Assembly (NCBI GenBank): GCA_001898185.1
Contig: MKTI01000005.1
Span: 489,547 to 553,546, forward strand
Origin: Cellulomonas sp. 73-145
Lineage (GTDB): Bacteria > Actinomycetota > Actinomycetes > Actinomycetales > Cellulomonadaceae
Direction: 5' to 3'
Length of the DNA stretch: 64,000 nt
Shown here: positions 19,131 to 27,486 of the stretch, piece after piece
How positions within the stretch are numbered: position 1 is the stretch's first letter
How the letters are laid out: every line of letters begins with the position of its first letter
Notes under the pieces: model-generated
What the model was told of the DNA's origin: nothing
The model's input: the letters and a program-made list of their open reading frames with translations, nothing else
Databases searched by the model: none
Translations under genes and position numbers: made by a program

Positions 19131-19721
19131 ATGACCTCCTGGCTGCGTCAGCTGGTAGCGGCGCTCAAGGTGCTGCTCGTCGCGACGCTCGTGCTCGGCC
19201 TCGCCTACCCCCTGGTGGTGCTGGGCATCGGCCGGCTGATGCCCGCCCGCGCCGACGGGTCGCTGGTGCGCGTCGGCGGCACGGTGGTCGGCTCCGCCCT
19301 GATCGGTCAGCCATCCGGCGGCGACCAGTGGTTCCAGCCGCGGCCGTCGGCGGCCGGCGACGGCTACGACCCCCTGGCATCGGGCGGCTCGAACCTCGGC
19401 CCGAACGATCCGGGTCTGCTGGCCACCGTGGAGCAGCGCCGTCAGCAGGTCGCCGCTCGCGAGGGCGTCGACCCGGCCGCGGTGCCGGCGGACGCCGTCA
19501 CGGCGTCGGCCTCCGGGCTCGACCCGGACATCTCCCCCGCCTACGCGCGGCTGCAGGTGGCCCGCGTCGCGCGGGTGCGCGGCCTGGACCCGGCCGTGGT
19601 CCGCGCGCTGGTGGACGAGCACGTCGAGGGGCGCACCCTCGGCGTGCTCGGCGACCCGCACGTCAACGTGCTGCAGCTGAACGTGGCGCTCGCCGCGCTG
19701 CCCGCCGCTGCGGCAGGGTGA
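19131..19721 (+). CDS. kdpC: Potassium-transporting ATPase subunit KdpC
   Basis: A 196-residue protein with one N-terminal transmembrane helix (residues about 10-32) and an extracytoplasmic domain. Conserved blocks are LIGQPSGGDQWFQPRPSA, ASGGSNLGPNDP and ASASGLDPDISPAYA, the last typical of all KdpC proteins. It stabilises the KdpFABC complex. A 23-bp gap with GGAACCTCC before the ATG separates it from kdpB. Confidence 0.95.
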   Translation: MTSWLRQLVAALKVLLVATLVLGLAYPLVVLGIGRLMPARADGSLVRVGGTVVGSALIGQPSGGDQWFQPRPSAAGDGYDPLASGGSNLGPNDPGLLATVEQRRQQVAAREGVDPAAVPADAVTASASGLDPDISPAYARLQVARVARVRGLDPAVVRALVDEHVEGRTLGVLGDPHVNVLQLNVALAALPAAAAG

Positions 19722-19725
19722 GCAC

Positions 19726-22233
19726 GTGGGCAACGCAGATCGGCGGCGCGGGACGCTGCGGGTCTTCCTCGGCGCAGCCCCGGGCGTCGGCAAGACCTAC
19801 GCGATGCTCGACGAGGCCCAGCGCCGGCACGAGCGGGGCGTCGACGTCGTCGCCGGCCTCGTCGAGACGCACGGCCGCGAGCAGACCGCCGCCCAGCTCG
19901 CCGGCCTGGAGGTGCTCCCCCGGCGAATGATCGCGTACCGCGGCACCAGCTTCGGAGAGCTCGACGTCGATGCGGTGCTGGCCCGCCGCCCGGAGGTCGC
20001 CCTGATCGACGAGCTGGCGCACACCAACGTGCCCGGCAGCCGCAACGCCAAGCGCTGGCAGGACGTCGAGGAGGTGCTCGAAGCCGGCATCGACGTGGTC
20101 ACCACGGTGAACATCCAGCACCTCGAGTCGCTCAACGACGTGGTCGAGTCGATCACCGGCGTGCACCAGCAGGAGACCGTGCCCGACGAGGTGGTGCGCC
20201 GCGCCGACCAGATCGAGCTGGTCGACATGAGCCCGGAGGCGCTGCGCCGCCGGCTGGCGCACGGCAACGTCTACCGGCTCGACAAGGTGGACGCCGCCCT
20301 CACCCACTACTTCCGGCCCGGGAACCTCACCGCGCTGCGCGAGCTGGCGCTGCTGTGGACCGCCGACCGGGTCGACGACGCCCTCGCCCGCTACCGCGAG
20401 GAGCACGAGATCGCGGAGCTGTGGCCAGCCCGCGAGCGGCTGGTGGTCGCCGTCAGCGGCGGGCCGGAGACGGAGACCCTGGTGCGCCGGGGGGTGCGGA
20501 TCGCGTCCCGCCCGGCCGGTGGCGAGCTGCTGGTGCTGCACGTGTCGCGCGGCGACGGCCTGGCCGGTGCCGGTCCCGAGGCGCTGGCGCGGCACCGGAC
20601 GTTCACCGAGAGCCTCGGAGGCACCTGGCACAACGTCGTCGGGGACGACGTCGCGGCGGCGATCCTCGACTTCGCCCGGGCGATGAACGCCACCCAGGTG
20701 CTGCTCGGCGCCACCCGCCGCCGCGGCCCCCTCGGCCGGCTGGCGCCCGGTGCGGTGCCGCGGGTCATCCGCGGCGCCGGCGACATCGACGTGCTCGTCG
20801 TCACCCACGAGCGCGCCGGCGGCGGACGTCCGGTCCGGGCTCGCCGACCGGGTCTGTCGGTGCGCCGGGTGGCCACCGCCTGGGCGCTCGCCGTCGCGGG
20901 GCCGGTCCTGCTCGGGCTCGTGCTGCGGCAGGCGCAGGCCGCGGCGACCTCCCTGCCGACCGTCCTCATGCTGTTCCTCGCCCTGACGGTCGGCGTCGCG
21001 ATCGTCGGCGGCGTGGGGCCGGCGCTGTGCGCCGCCGTGCTCAGCGGCCTGCTCAGCAACTACCTGTTCGTCCCGCCCGTCGGCACCCTGACCATCACGC
21101 AGCCGCAGAACGCCGTGGCCATCACCGTCCTGATCGCCGTCGCCGTCGCCGTCTCGGCGGTGGTGGACCTCGCCGCCCGGCGCAGCGTGCAGGCCGTCCG
21201 CGCCCGCGGCGAGGCGGACACTCTCGCCTCCGCCTCCGCGGCCGTGCTCCGCGGCACCGACGCGGTGCCGGCCATGCTCACGTCGCTGCGCGAGGCCTTC
21301 TCCGTCGACGGCGTCACCCTGCTGACACGTGCGGACGAGACCTCCGCCTGGGCGCCCGCGCACAGCGCAGGGCTGGCGGCCCCCGACCCGTCCGAGGCCG
21401 ACGTCACCTTCGTCCCCGTGCACCCCACGCTCGCCGTCACGCTGCGGGGACGTCCGCTGTCGGCCGAGGACCTCCGGGTCGTCGCCGCGGTCGGCGTGCA
21501 CGCCGCAGCCGCGCTCGAGCGCGACGCCCTGCAGGCCCAGGCCAAGGCCGCCCGGCTGGAACGCGAACGGACCGCGACCCGGACCGCGCTGCTCGCCGCC
21601 GTCTCCCACGACCTGCGCACCCCCCTGGCGGCGATCAAGGCCGGGGTCACCGCGCTGACCAGCAGCGGGGACATGCTCCCGCCGGCCGACCGGGACGCCC
21701 TGCTGGACGACCTGACCACCAGCACCGACCGGCTGCAGGCGCTGATCGACAACCTGCTGGACATGAGCCGCCTCGACGCCGGCGCCGTCACCGTGGCCCG
21801 CACCCCCGTCGCCCTCGACGAGGTGGTGCTCACCGCGCTGGCCCCGCTCGACGACGAGCGGCTGACCATCGACGTCCCCGAGGACCTGCCCCTGGTCCGT
21901 GCCGACGCGGGGCTGCTCGAACGCGCCGTCGCCAACCTGGTGGAGAACGCGCTGCGCTACACCTCGGCCCCCGTGCGCGTCGTCGCCGGTGCGCTTCCGG
22001 GCTCGGTGGTGCTGCGGGTGGTGGACCAGGGGCCCGGCGTCCCGGACGAGGACAAGCCGGCGATGTTCACCGCGTTCCAGCGCCTGGGCGACAACCCGCG
22101 CGGTCACGGCCTGGGCCTGGGGCTCGCCGTGGCGCGAGGCTTCGTCGAGGCGAACGGCGGCACGCTCGACGCCGAGGACACGCCTGGCGGAGGCCTCACG
22201 ATGGTGGTCACGCTGCCCCTGGAGGCCGGATGA
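19726..22233 (+). CDS. kdpD: Osmosensitive potassium-channel histidine kinase KdpD
   Basis: A full-length 835-residue KdpD. The N-terminal KdpD domain has Walker A GAAPGVGKT at residues 16-24 and the RGTSFGELDVDAVL and DELAHTNVPGSRNAKRWQDVEE blocks. A universal-stress-like domain follows, then four closely spaced transmembrane helices (about residues 385-480), a GAF-like region and the kinase core with phospho-acceptor His628 in AAVSHDLRTPLAA. It senses low potassium or turgor and phosphorylates KdpE. GTG start at 19726, four bases after kdpC. Confidence 0.96.
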   Translation: MGNADRRRGTLRVFLGAAPGVGKTYAMLDEAQRRHERGVDVVAGLVETHGREQTAAQLAGLEVLPRRMIAYRGTSFGELDVDAVLARRPEVALIDELAHTNVPGSRNAKRWQDVEEVLEAGIDVVTTVNIQHLESLNDVVESITGVHQQETVPDEVVRRADQIELVDMSPEALRRRLAHGNVYRLDKVDAALTHYFRPGNLTALRELALLWTADRVDDALARYREEHEIAELWPARERLVVAVSGGPETETLVRRGVRIASRPAGGELLVLHVSRGDGLAGAGPEALARHRTFTESLGGTWHNVVGDDVAAAILDFARAMNATQVLLGATRRRGPLGRLAPGAVPRVIRGAGDIDVLVVTHERAGGGRPVRARRPGLSVRRVATAWALAVAGPVLLGLVLRQAQAAATSLPTVLMLFLALTVGVAIVGGVGPALCAAVLSGLLSNYLFVPPVGTLTITQPQNAVAITVLIAVAVAVSAVVDLAARRSVQAVRARGEADTLASASAAVLRGTDAVPAMLTSLREAFSVDGVTLLTRADETSAWAPAHSAGLAAPDPSEADVTFVPVHPTLAVTLRGRPLSAEDLRVVAAVGVHAAAALERDALQAQAKAARLERERTATRTALLAAVSHDLRTPLAAIKAGVTALTSSGDMLPPADRDALLDDLTTSTDRLQALIDNLLDMSRLDAGAVTVARTPVALDEVVLTALAPLDDERLTIDVPEDLPLVRADAGLLERAVANLVENALRYTSAPVRVVAGALPGSVVLRVVDQGPGVPDEDKPAMFTAFQRLGDNPRGHGLGLGLAVARGFVEANGGTLDAEDTPGGGLTMVVTLPLEAG

Positions 22234-22901
22234 CCCGCGTTCTTGTGGTCGAGGACGACCCAGCGCTCGCCCGCGCGCTGGCGATCACCCTGCGCGCCCA
22301 CCGGTACGACGTCATCGTCGCCCACACCGGCGCCGCCGCGCTGGACGCCGCCGGCGGCGGCCACGTCGAGCTCGTCGTGCTGGACCTGGGGCTGCCCGAC
22401 CTCGACGGCATGGACGTGCTGCACGCGCTGCGCGGCTGGACGAGCGTGCCGGTGGTGGTGCTGTCCGCCCGGCAGACGGCCGACGACAAGGTCGCCGCGC
22501 TGGATGCCGGCGCCGACGACTACCTGACCAAACCGTTCACCATGGACGAGCTGCTCGCCCGCTTGCGGGTGGCGGTCCGGCACGCCGTCCCCGAGACCGC
22601 TCCCGTGGTCGAGACGGCGACCTTCACCGTCGACATCCCGCACCACCGCGTCACGCGCGACGGCGAGGACGTGCGGGTCACGCCCACCGAGTGGCACCTG
22701 CTCGAACAGCTCGCCCGCAACGTGGGCAAGGTGGTGGGCCGCCGCGAGCTGCTCACGGAGCTGCGCGGGCCCCATCTCGACCGGCAGACCCACTACCTGC
22801 GGGTGTACGTCGCCCAGCTGCGGCGCAAGCTCGAGCCCGACCCGGCTCATCCTCGCCACCTACTCACCGAACCGGGCATCGGCTACCGACTGGTGCCCTG
22901 A
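22230..22901 (+). CDS. kdpE: KDP operon response regulator KdpE
   Basis: A 223-residue OmpR-type regulator: receiver domain with acidic pair Asp9/Asp10, phospho-acceptor Asp52 (VVLDLGLPDLDG) and Lys in YLTKPF, followed by a winged-helix domain ending in LLTEPGIGYRLVP. Its ATG overlaps the kdpD stop. It activates kdpFABC when phosphorylated by KdpD. All subunits and regulators lie in one direction from 15187, so the system is autoregulated as one transcription unit or a close pair. Confidence 0.95.
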   Translation: MTRVLVVEDDPALARALAITLRAHRYDVIVAHTGAAALDAAGGGHVELVVLDLGLPDLDGMDVLHALRGWTSVPVVVLSARQTADDKVAALDAGADDYLTKPFTMDELLARLRVAVRHAVPETAPVVETATFTVDIPHHRVTRDGEDVRVTPTEWHLLEQLARNVGKVVGRRELLTELRGPHLDRQTHYLRVYVAQLRRKLEPDPAHPRHLLTEPGIGYRLVP

Positions 22902-22928
22902 CCCTCCTCACCCCGAAGGAGCCCGCCC

Positions 22929-23663
22929 GTGGCCGTCGCGCTCGAGATCGCCGTGCAGGACCCCGAGGGCGTCGCCGCGGCGGTCGCCGGTGGCGCCGAC
23001 CGGATCGAGCTGTGCACCGCTCTCGCACTCGGTGGCCTGACCCCGTCGGCCGCGCTGGTCCGGGCGGCGGTGGCCGCCGGGCTGCCCGTGCACGTGCTGG
23101 TGCGGCCGCGTGCCGGGGGTTTCGAGTACAGCGCGGTCGAGCTCGCGGTGATCCTCGACGACGTGCGCAGGGCCCTCGACCTCGGCGCGCACGGCGTGGT
23201 GGTCGGCGGGGTGCGCGGCGAACGGATCGACACGTCGTTGGTCGAGCAGGTCCGGGCGCTCGCCGGGTCGGCGGAGGTGACGTTCCACCGGGCGTTCGAC
23301 ACGCTGACGGACCTGGAGCCGGCCCTCGAGGTGCTCGCCGGCCTCGGCGTGGACCGCGTGCTGACCTCGGGCGGCGCCAGCCGGGTCGCGGACGGGCTGG
23401 CTCAGCTCGAACGCCTGGTGGAGCGGGCCGACGGTCGGCTCCAGGTGATGGCGGGGTCCGGCATCGACGCGTCCACGGTGCGGGCCGTGGTGGCGACGGG
23501 CGTCGCCGCGGTCCACGCGTCGGCGAAGCGGACGGTGGTCGAGGCGTCCCGGGTGGACCTCGGGTCGCTGGCGCAGGCCGGCTCGTCGGCGCGCCAGGCG
23601 ACGGACGAGGCGGCGGTCCGCGCGCTGCGCACGGCGCTCGACGAGGTCGGTCGGACCAGCTGA
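22929..23663 (+). CDS. cutC: CutC-family protein (copper homeostasis protein CutC)
   Basis: A 244-residue TIM-barrel protein of the CutC family. Characteristic blocks are LEIAVQDPEGVAAAVAGGADRIELC at the start (family consensus ends in RIELC), VLVRPRAGGFEYS, VTFHRAFD and LTSGGAS. The family was linked to copper tolerance, but its biochemical activity is not settled. GTG start with GAAGGAG upstream, 27 bp after kdpE, so it may be read through from the kdp operon. Confidence 0.88.
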   Translation: MAVALEIAVQDPEGVAAAVAGGADRIELCTALALGGLTPSAALVRAAVAAGLPVHVLVRPRAGGFEYSAVELAVILDDVRRALDLGAHGVVVGGVRGERIDTSLVEQVRALAGSAEVTFHRAFDTLTDLEPALEVLAGLGVDRVLTSGGASRVADGLAQLERLVERADGRLQVMAGSGIDASTVRAVVATGVAAVHASAKRTVVEASRVDLGSLAQAGSSARQATDEAAVRALRTALDEVGRTS

Positions 23664-23705
23664 CGGGCGGGATCACGGTCCCATCCGCGGGCCGAAACCC
23701 GCCCC

Positions 23706-23711
23706 TACCCT
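23706..23711 (+). promoter_or_regulatory. -10 box (TACCCT) of leaderless promoter
   Basis: TACCCT is followed by six bases and the ATG at 23718, so the kinase message probably begins at its start codon. A short hairpin (GCGGG, 6-base loop, CCCGC; 23687-23702) just upstream may terminate cutC transcription. Confidence 0.5.
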
Positions 23712-23717
23712 GACCTC

Positions 23718-24905
23718 ATGGGTCACGGGCGCTCGTACCTGGCCGAGCTCGTCCGGATCAACGACACGTTGATCTGGTCGCAGGACCGCACCGACTCCTT
23801 CGTCGCCGCGGTCGAGATCATCCGCGAGATCATGGGCGCCCGCCTGGCGCCGACCTACCTGCAGGACGAGGCCGGCAACCTGCTGGTGCTGGTGACGGAC
23901 GACCAGACGCGGGACGCCCTCGGCCCCCACTTCGCGACGATGCCGGCGCACGAGCACGTCCGACCCCCGTGGATCAACCCGCAGGAGTGGCCGGTCTCGG
24001 CCGCGGACCACCTCGGGGACCCGGCGTGGAGGCTGCTGCCCGACGACTTCAAGGCGTGGTTCGGCGAGTCGGGCGTGGTGGTGTCGATCCACGCCGACGG
24101 CCGGCACCTGGGCGCCGTCCTGCTGTGCTTCGACGGGCCGTGGGCGCTGACCACGACCCGCAAGGAGTTCCTCGCGGCGGCCGGACGGATCCTCGGCAAC
24201 GCGGTGTACCGGTGGCAGGTCGCCGGGCGGGAGCGCGAGCTCGGTGCGCTGGAGGAGCGGCGCCGGCTCAGTGACGAGCTGCACGTGGACCTGTCCCAGC
24301 AGCTCGCTGCGCTGGGGCTGCACGCCGGGGTGATGCAGCTGGACGCCGCCGCGCGGGACGTGGACCGTCTGGTGGCGGACGTGGACCACCTCGAGCAGCT
24401 CGTCTCCACCGCCAACCGGAGCCTGCGGCACCAGATGCTGGGCCTGCGCACCGACGCGGAGATGGTCAAGGGCACCTTCGCCGCGCAGGTGCGCTGCCAC
24501 CTGGACAACTTCGAGCGGCAGTTCGGCATCCCGGTCACGCTGGAGTGCACCGGTGACGCCGACCAGGTGCCGCTGGCGGTGGCGGCCCAGCTGATCCGCG
24601 TCCTGCAGGAGGCGCTGGCGAACGTGCACCTGCACGCGCACGCCGCCGCCGTCACCGTCCGGCTGCTGCCCACCTCCACGCGCATCCGCCTCGAGGTGGA
24701 GGACGACGGCAACGGGTTCGACCCCACCTCCGTGCCGGACTCCCGCCTCGGCGTCCGCATCATGTCCGAGCGGATGCAGCAGGTGGACGGTGTGGTGCGG
24801 TTCGGCCGCGGCGCCGCCGGCGGGACGCTCGTCACCGCGGAGGCGCCGCTGCGGCGCGCCGGCTCGTCGTCGGCGATGCCGTCGCGCGTCGGGGTGGCGT
24901 CATGA
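23718..24905 (+). CDS. Cytoplasmic sensor histidine kinase, GAF-like input, NarL/DesK-type core
   Basis: A 395-residue soluble kinase with no transmembrane helix. The first 175 residues look like a GAF-type input domain. The dimerisation region has RRRLSDELHVDLSQQLAALG with phospho-acceptor His followed by Val-Asp, where most HisKA_3 proteins have His-Asp. The ATPase domain has RVLQEALANVHLHA and DDGNGFD. The first domain may bind a flavin, haem or small molecule. It is translated with the next response regulator (ATGA overlap) and lies directly upstream of the ETF operon, which is its most likely target. Confidence 0.82.
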   Translation: MGHGRSYLAELVRINDTLIWSQDRTDSFVAAVEIIREIMGARLAPTYLQDEAGNLLVLVTDDQTRDALGPHFATMPAHEHVRPPWINPQEWPVSAADHLGDPAWRLLPDDFKAWFGESGVVVSIHADGRHLGAVLLCFDGPWALTTTRKEFLAAAGRILGNAVYRWQVAGRERELGALEERRRLSDELHVDLSQQLAALGLHAGVMQLDAAARDVDRLVADVDHLEQLVSTANRSLRHQMLGLRTDAEMVKGTFAAQVRCHLDNFERQFGIPVTLECTGDADQVPLAVAAQLIRVLQEALANVHLHAHAAAVTVRLLPTSTRIRLEVEDDGNGFDPTSVPDSRLGVRIMSERMQQVDGVVRFGRGAAGGTLVTAEAPLRRAGSSSAMPSRVGVAS

Positions 24906-25555
24906 CGCCGACCACCGTGCTCGTGGTGGACGACCACGCGCTGTTCCGCGACGGCCTGACGGCGCTGATCAGCCGGTGGGACGACTTCGTGGTGGTCGGC
25001 ACCGCGGCGGACGGCGCCGAGGCGATCCGGCTGGCCCGGTCCCTGCGGCCCGGCCTGATCCTCATGGACGTGCGGATGGAGCCGGTCGGCGGCGTCGAGG
25101 CGACCGCGGCCATCACCGCCGCCGACCCGGACGTCCGCGTGGTGATGCTGACCATGTCGAGCCTCGGCGAGGACGTGTACCAGGCGCTGCGCAACGGTGC
25201 GCATGGGTACCTGAGCAAGGACGAGCGCGCCGACCGGCTGCACGAGTACCTCGCCGGCCTGATGCGCGGCGAGGCCGCGATGTCCTCCACCATCGCGGCG
25301 CGGGTGCTCGCCGAGTTCGGCCTGCCGGGCGGCTCCGGCACCCCGGTCCCGCCGGCCCACGAGCGGCTGACGCACCGCGAGCGCGACGTGCTGCGGTTCC
25401 TGGTGGACGGGCTGTCCAACGAGGAGATCGCCCAGCAGCTGTTCCTGTCCGAGGCGACGGTGAAGAAGCACCTCGGCAGCATCATGACCAAGCTCCACGT
25501 GCGGAACCGGGTGCAGGTGGCGGTGTTCGGCGTGCGGCAGGGGATCGTCCGCTAG
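24902..25555 (+). CDS. LuxR/NarL-type response regulator
   Basis: A 217-residue regulator. Receiver domain: acidic pair in VVDDHALF, phospho-acceptor Asp in ILMDVRMEPVGG, Lys in YLSKDERAD. C-terminal LuxR-type helix-turn-helix: LTHRERDVLRFLVDGLSNEEIAQQ and ATVKKHLGSIMTKL. It is the partner of the kinase upstream, and a long palindrome 98 bp after its stop is a candidate binding site ahead of fixA. Confidence 0.9.
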   Translation: MTPTTVLVVDDHALFRDGLTALISRWDDFVVVGTAADGAEAIRLARSLRPGLILMDVRMEPVGGVEATAAITAADPDVRVVMLTMSSLGEDVYQALRNGAHGYLSKDERADRLHEYLAGLMRGEAAMSSTIAARVLAEFGLPGGSGTPVPPAHERLTHRERDVLRFLVDGLSNEEIAQQLFLSEATVKKHLGSIMTKLHVRNRVQVAVFGVRQGIVR

Positions 25556-25652
25556 CCCTCGCGGACCGTCTGCCCACGCGCCGCGGACTGTCCGCTCGCG
25601 CGCCGCGGCTCGTCCGCCTATGCCGCCGCGGCCGTGGGCCGGCCCCGGCAGA

Positions 25653-25670
25653 GGTAGCCGATCGGCTACC
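25653..25670. promoter_or_regulatory. 18-bp perfect palindrome upstream of the fixA-like gene
   Basis: GGTAGCCGATCGGCTACC is its own reverse complement. It lies 108 bp upstream of fixA and is the most striking dyad in the 222-bp spacer 25556-25777, which also contains loosely repeated CGCGCCGCGG-type units (25576-25620) with an interrupted palindrome GCGGACTGTCCGC at 25583-25595. Binding by the preceding LuxR-type regulator is an inference. Confidence 0.5.
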
Positions 25671-25777
25671 CCGGCGTACCCGGTCGGTGCTGGTCCGCCC
25701 CTGCGCCCCGCCGGTTGACTCGAGGCAGTCACGGTGCGCGCAGACGCGCGCCGTCCGGCTCGAGCGAAGAGGCGTCG

Positions 25778-26512
25778 ATGAGGGCAGTGGTGGTGTACGC
25801 GTGGGCCCGGTCGGCCGCAGGGGCGATCGTGCACGCGGACGGTGGGGTCGAGTGGCGCCACGCCCGGCCGGTGGCCGGTGAGGACGACCCGGCGGCCGTG
25901 GCCGCGGCCCTCGCGGTGGCAGGGCCGGACGGCGACGTCGTCGGGCTGACGCTCGGCGACGCGGACGCCAGCTGGGCGCTCGCCCGCGGCGCCGCACGTG
26001 CGGTGCGGGTGACCGATGCGCCGGCGTCCGACGACGAGGGCGTCACGGCCGCGGTGATCGCGGCGGGCGTCCGGTCGGTGGCCGACGTCGACGTGGTGGT
26101 GGTCGGCGACAGCGAGGAGCACCCCGGTGTCGCGGCCGCCGTCGGCGCGCGGCTCGGCTGGCCGGTGGTGGCCGGCGTGGTGTCCGCCGCACCGTCGGGT
26201 GCCGGGATCGAGGCGGTCCGGCGGGCCGGTGACGTGCAGGAGACCGTCGTGGTGACCTGCCCGGCCGTGCTCGGCGTGGCGGCGGAGGGTGCGGAGAGCC
26301 GCACCCCCGGCATGAAGGAGCAGCTCGCGGCCCGCAAGCGTCCGGTGGTGACGACGACGCTCGCCGAGCTGGGCGTGGACACGCTGCCCGCCGCGGTGGT
26401 CGCGGGGGGCACCCGGCTGCCGGAACAGGCCCGGACCAGGGTGTTCGAGGGAGAACCGGAACAGACCGCGCGGCAGCTGGTCGCCGCGCTGCGGGCCGAG
26501 GGGGTCCTGTGA
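25778..26512 (+). CDS. fixA: Electron transfer flavoprotein beta subunit, FixA-like
   Basis: A 244-residue ETF beta-type protein with the conserved AMP/FAD-binding fold. Typical blocks are DVVVVGDSEEHPGVAAAVGARLGWP and the GMKEQLAARKRPV segment that corresponds to the ETF-beta signature (P-x-I-M-x-A-x-K-K-P). With FixB it forms the dimer that carries electrons between dehydrogenases and FixC/FixX. GAAGAGG precedes the ATG. It is the first gene of a five-gene operon including a reductase-like flavoprotein. Whether it carries a bifurcating FAD cannot be judged by eye. Confidence 0.88.
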   Translation: MRAVVVYAWARSAAGAIVHADGGVEWRHARPVAGEDDPAAVAAALAVAGPDGDVVGLTLGDADASWALARGAARAVRVTDAPASDDEGVTAAVIAAGVRSVADVDVVVVGDSEEHPGVAAAVGARLGWPVVAGVVSAAPSGAGIEAVRRAGDVQETVVVTCPAVLGVAAEGAESRTPGMKEQLAARKRPVVTTTLAELGVDTLPAAVVAGGTRLPEQARTRVFEGEPEQTARQLVAALRAEGVL

Positions 26513-27429
26513 TGAGCGACGACACCTGGCTGCTGGCCGCCGCCGGCACCCACCTGAAGGGCGCCGTCGCCGCGGCACGTGCAGCGGGCGGACGGGTCAC
26601 CGTGCTGGCCGTCGGCCCGCGCGAGCTCGCCGACGCCGCCGCGGCCGCCGCACCCGACGAGGTCCGCTGGCTGGAGACGGCCGACGACCAGCCTGCCGAG
26701 GCGTGGGCCGCGGCCCTCGCCGCCGAGGTGGCCGCCGCGGCGCCGCACGTGGTGCTCGCGCCGTCCGACCCCGCCTCGCGCACCCTGCTGGCGGCCGCGG
26801 CGGTACCGCTCGGCGCGGCGCTGCTGACCCGGGTGCTGACCGTCCGGTCGCAGGACGACGCGCTCGTCGTCGACCGCTCCTCCCTCGGGGGCGCCGTGGT
26901 GGAGACCCTCACTGTGCAAGGTCCGCTGGCGGCCGTCCTGGAGGACGCGGACGACGCACCGCCGGCCGCGGCGCCGGCCACCGTCGCTCCCCTGGCGCCC
27001 GCCGGGGCGCCCGTGCCGATGCAGGTGAAGCGGGAGCCGCTGCCCGGTGCCGCCGCCGGCATCCGGGACGCAGCCCGCGTCGTCTCCGTCGGCCGCGGCC
27101 TGCGGTCCAAGGACGACCTGGCGCTGCTCGACGGCCTGCTCGCGGCGCTCGGCGCGGAGCTGGCGTGCTCGATGCCGGTCGCCGACGACCTGGGCTGGGT
27201 GCCCAAGGAGCGGTACGTCGGCCGGTCCGGCCAGCACATCGCCCCTCGCCTGTACCTGGCGCTCGGCATCTCCGGGATGCCGCAGCACCTGGAGGGCGTG
27301 CGCGACGCGAAGGTCGTCGCCGCGGTGAACAACGACCCGGCGGCCCCGATCTTCCGCACGGCCGACTACGGCGTGGTGGGCGACCTCTACGAGGTGGTCC
27401 CCGCGCTGGTGGCCGCCCTCGCCGAGTAG
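26512..27429 (+). CDS. fixB: Electron transfer flavoprotein alpha subunit, FixB-like
   Basis: A 305-residue ETF alpha-type protein. The C-terminal FAD-binding domain is clear: VSVGRGLRSKDDL, GRSGQHIAP, LYLALGISGMPQHLEG (the ETF-alpha signature), NNDPAAPIF and ADYGVVGDL. The N-terminal domain is Ala-rich and less conserved. There is no N-terminal ferredoxin domain, unlike some bifurcating homologues. Start at the ATG sharing a base with the fixA stop; a GTG three bases earlier is equally possible. Confidence 0.9.
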   Translation: MSDDTWLLAAAGTHLKGAVAAARAAGGRVTVLAVGPRELADAAAAAAPDEVRWLETADDQPAEAWAAALAAEVAAAAPHVVLAPSDPASRTLLAAAAVPLGAALLTRVLTVRSQDDALVVDRSSLGGAVVETLTVQGPLAAVLEDADDAPPAAAPATVAPLAPAGAPVPMQVKREPLPGAAAGIRDAARVVSVGRGLRSKDDLALLDGLLAALGAELACSMPVADDLGWVPKERYVGRSGQHIAPRLYLALGISGMPQHLEGVRDAKVVAAVNNDPAAPIFRTADYGVVGDLYEVVPALVAALAE

Positions 27430-27486
27430 CACGCGCTCGTCGCACCACAGGTACCTCACAGTCACACCACGAGAGAAGAGAACGAG

